From JBCCBV01 sp039033855 (GTDB taxonomy: Bacteria > Planctomycetota > Phycisphaerae > Phycisphaerales > Phycisphaeraceae): a DNA stretch of 64,000 nucleotides. The stretch spans positions 1-64,000 of the forward strand of contig JBCCBV010000015.1 in the NCBI GenBank assembly GCA_039033855.1, in the 5' to 3' direction. Under the pieces are notes generated by a model that searched no databases, was not told the DNA's origin, and saw only the letters and a list, made by a program, of their open reading frames with translations. This document shows positions 61,860-64,000 of the stretch, in pieces. How positions within the stretch are numbered: position 1 is the first letter of the stretch; every line of letters begins with the position of its first letter. Made by a program: the position numbers and the translations under genes.

Positions 61860-62981
61860 ATGACCTTTCCGCCCTGCCGTCCAATCCGAAGGCGTGTCCG
61901 CCCGGCCAGAACGCTGCGCAAAGCGTTATGGTCTATCGGTTTAGGCGTATCGATCGGCACCGCCGGCTCCGTGTGGGCCCAGGCCGATTCGGCGGAGCCC
62001 CAGGCCGTGTCAGCACAACCCGACGAGTCGGCAGCCCAGGTCGCCACGCCGGCCCCGGACGCCGAGCCCCGGGCGTCGCTGAGCCCGATGCACGCCCCGG
62101 GCGGCGACCTGCCGGGCGACGACGAGCCGCGCCTGCCGTTCTTCGCCAAGGATGTGACGCTCGACCAATTACCCGGCGCCGGCGTCCCCATGGACACGCC
62201 CATCGTCAACTCGTCCGGCGAGCGCACCACGCTGGGCGCCTACTTCGCCGACGGCAAGCCGGTGATCCTGAACCTGGGCTACTACGCCTGCCCGTCGCAG
62301 TGCAACCTGCTGATCGTGGGCATGGCCGAGTCGATCGCCAAGATGTCGCGCGACGGCGACTGGCTGCCCGGCCAGGGCTATCGGGTGCTGACCCTCTCCA
62401 TCGACCCGCGTGAAGACGCGCTGGCCGCTGCGGAAAAACGCGACTGGGCCCTGCGCCGCCTGGCTCAAGAGCCCGGCGTGACCGCCGAGGACGTCGAACT
62501 TGCCCGCGAAGGCTGGGTGTTCGCCACCGTCGAAACCGAAGCGCAGGCCCGGGCCATCGCCGACGCGGTGGGTTGGAAATACGTGTACCGGCAGGATGTG
62601 GACCAGTTCGCCCACCCCACGGCCATCGTGGTGCTCAACGGCCAAGGGGCTGTGTACCGGTACTTCATGACCCACGCCATCCCGCCGCGCGACCTACGGC
62701 TATCGCTGGTCGAGGCCAGCGAAGGCAAGGCCGGCAACATCGTCGACCTGGCGCTCGGCTTCTGCTTTACCTACAGCGACGCCGATGGCACCTACGTCAA
62801 GAACGCCAAGAACCTGATGATGCTCGGCGGGGCGGTGACCCTGCTGGTGCTGTCCTGCGGCCTGCTGCTGCTGTTCCGCTTAGAGAAGAAACGCGGCCGG
62901 GCCGGCCGATCGTCCGTGGTCGACGAACCCGGCTCGGGTCGCAAACCTCTGCCCGGCGTCCGGGTGTCGCCCGGGGCTTAG
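61860..62981 (+). CDS. SCO1/SenC-family copper chaperone for cytochrome oxidase
   Basis: 373 residues. Signal peptide (cleavage about VWAQ, residue 41), then a Pro/Ala/Glu-rich linker and a thioredoxin-like SCO domain. Copper ligands: CPSQC (Cys-x3-Cys) and the His of QFAHPTAIV. A C-terminal transmembrane helix (NLMMLGGAVTLLVLSCGLLLLF) is added and is not in the classical single-anchor SCO. It delivers copper to the CuA site of subunit II, the gene that follows. Confidence 0.93.
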   Translation: MTFPPCRPIRRRVRPARTLRKALWSIGLGVSIGTAGSVWAQADSAEPQAVSAQPDESAAQVATPAPDAEPRASLSPMHAPGGDLPGDDEPRLPFFAKDVTLDQLPGAGVPMDTPIVNSSGERTTLGAYFADGKPVILNLGYYACPSQCNLLIVGMAESIAKMSRDGDWLPGQGYRVLTLSIDPREDALAAAEKRDWALRRLAQEPGVTAEDVELAREGWVFATVETEAQARAIADAVGWKYVYRQDVDQFAHPTAIVVLNGQGAVYRYFMTHAIPPRDLRLSLVEASEGKAGNIVDLALGFCFTYSDADGTYVKNAKNLMMLGGAVTLLVLSCGLLLLFRLEKKRGRAGRSSVVDEPGSGRKPLPGVRVSPGA

Positions 62982-63029
62982 ACTGCCGGGCCCTGAGAGA
63001 GCAGGGCCCCCCGCGAGAGAAACGCCGTT

Positions 63030-64000
63030 ATGCGATGCATCCCTTCCTTGTCGAAGCCTGACCGACCCAACGAGCTGACGCGCACTGCGCGCAATCTGCC
63101 GTGGCGGTGGATGGCGTTCGCGCTAGCGTTGTCGGTGGCCTGGGCCGGGCCGGCCTTGCCTCAAGAAGCAGAACCGGCCGCGAACCCCACCGCGGCGCAA
63201 AAGAACGCCGCACAAGGCACGCTCTCGCAGCCGTATAGCGATACCGACGACGGCGGCGGTTTCCTGGGGCTGTTGCCCGAGCAGGCGTCGACCTATGCGT
63301 GGGAAGTGGACGCGGTTTTCTACTTCATCCTGGCCGTGTCGGTGTTCTTTTTCGTGCTCATCGGCGGGATGCTGTTCTGGTTCGCTTACAAGTACAAACA
63401 GAAGTCGCGCGACGACCTGCCGCACGGCGTTTCGCACAACACGCCGTTGGAGCTGGCCTGGTCGGCCCTGCCGGGCGTGTTTTTGATCGCGTTCTTTGGC
63501 TTTGGGTTCGTGGGGTACATGGACATGGCACGCGACCCGGGGCCGACGGCCTATCCGGTGACGGCGCACGCGTACCAGTGGGGTTGGCAGTTCGAGTACC
63601 CCAACGGCTACCGCGACTCGAACCTGCACATCCCCGCCGGCCGGCCGGTGCGGATCACCAACCAGTCGAAGGACGTGCTGCACTCGCTCTATGTGCCCGC
63701 GTTCCGCGCCAAGAAAGACGTGGTCCCGGGCCGTCTGAACAAGATGTGGTTCCAGTCGAACTTCAACGACGTTACGGCCAAGGAGTTCGTCCACGCGCCC
63801 AAGCCTGGCGAGCCCGAGTTCACCTATCGCTTTAACGAGTACGACCTGTTCTGCACCGAGTACTGCGGCGAGAAGCACTCGAACATGAACGCCAAGGTCT
63901 ACGTGCACACGCGCGAGAGCTTCGACGAGTGGCTGCGGGTCTCCAGCGACTGGCTGAGCACCACCCCGCCGGTGCAGGTGGGCGAGCGGGTCTGGAGCTC
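63030..64000 (+). CDS. coxB: Cytochrome c oxidase subunit II (C-terminus beyond window)
   Basis: The first 323 codons are present. Two transmembrane helices (about 95-115 and 137-160) follow a long N-terminal signal-like part. The CuA domain has the ligands HSLYVPAF and CTEYCGEKHSNM (two Cys, His, Met). GWQFEYPNGY and LHIPAGRPVRI are standard. Subunit II takes electrons from ActE or cytochrome c. A good GAGAG site lies 9 bases upstream of the start at 63030. The continuation past CuA (possibly a haem c domain) is not visible. Confidence 0.95.
   Translation, partial: MRCIPSLSKPDRPNELTRTARNLPWRWMAFALALSVAWAGPALPQEAEPAANPTAAQKNAAQGTLSQPYSDTDDGGGFLGLLPEQASTYAWEVDAVFYFILAVSVFFFVLIGGMLFWFAYKYKQKSRDDLPHGVSHNTPLELAWSALPGVFLIAFFGFGFVGYMDMARDPGPTAYPVTAHAYQWGWQFEYPNGYRDSNLHIPAGRPVRITNQSKDVLHSLYVPAFRAKKDVVPGRLNKMWFQSNFNDVTAKEFVHAPKPGEPEFTYRFNEYDLFCTEYCGEKHSNMNAKVYVHTRESFDEWLRVSSDWLSTTPPVQVGERVWS

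Overview
The window is high-GC, gene-dense bacterial chromosome with no phage, IS element or CRISPR array. Several traits together point to a planctomycete, most likely of the Phycisphaerae: PEP-CTERM proteins, a prepilin-like H-X9-DG protein, dockerin-type EF-hand repeats, an excisionase-type HTH fused to a receiver domain, and an Alternative Complex III operon leading into a cytochrome c oxidase operon. This assignment is inferred from gene content; there is no rRNA in the window.

Layout. 0-1.2 kb: tail of a probable sulfatase, a strong terminator and a HAD-family lipoprotein phosphatase. 1.3-5.7 kb (minus): two-gene RND efflux operon. 5.8-14.8 kb: a carbohydrate-use neighbourhood with a clan GH-A glycosidase, an H-X9-DG prepilin-like protein, two PEP-CTERM proteins, a LacI-type regulator, a GH4 glycosidase and a MATE exporter. 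14.9-18.1 kb: tRNA-Tyr, a short-chain NAD(P)-binding epimerase/reductase, a rhodanese, a DUF2071 protein and an HNH nuclease. 18.4-22.9 kb: signalling block (HTH-receiver, HDOD-histidine kinase, degenerate receiver-GAF). 23-28 kb: argH, an FHA-GAF-histidine kinase and folC. 28.3-30.9 kb: egtB-egtD (ergothioneine). 30.9-37.3 kb (minus): RNase HII-like protein, GT4, unknown protein, PBP4-type DD-peptidase, ClpP and a lipoprotein. 37.5-40 kb: STAS protein, metallophosphoesterase and GT9. 40-42.3 kb: a REPIN-like palindrome and two paralogous secreted proteins. 42.3-45.8 kb: MFS transporter, Bax-inhibitor-1/YccA protein and a mannose-1-phosphate guanylyltransferase. 45.8-50.7 kb (minus): circularly permuted ATP-grasp/alpha-E fusion, transglutaminase and parvulin-like lipoprotein. 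51-64 kb: actABCDEF with two unrecognised flanking genes, then SCO1 and the start of coxB.

The last 13 kb forms one electron-transfer chain: the quinol-oxidising ActABCDEF complex passes electrons to a haem-copper oxidase whose CuA subunit (CoxB) and copper chaperone (SCO) follow. ActB and ActF both carry unusual His/Asp-rich insertions.

Two window-wide patterns stand out. First, a TANNNT hexamer lies exactly 6 nt before the start codon of several genes with no Shine-Dalgarno sequence (5732, 23089, 24667, 44677) and 9 nt before others, which suggests leaderless or near-leaderless transcripts. Second, a short CCCCGGAA-type repeat occurs both between genes and inside genes, where it encodes low-complexity linkers. 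The best candidates for under-described biology are the ATP-grasp/alpha-E/transglutaminase/parvulin operon, the extra proteins and metal-binding-like insertions of the ACIII operon, and the twin secreted proteins at 40-42 kb.
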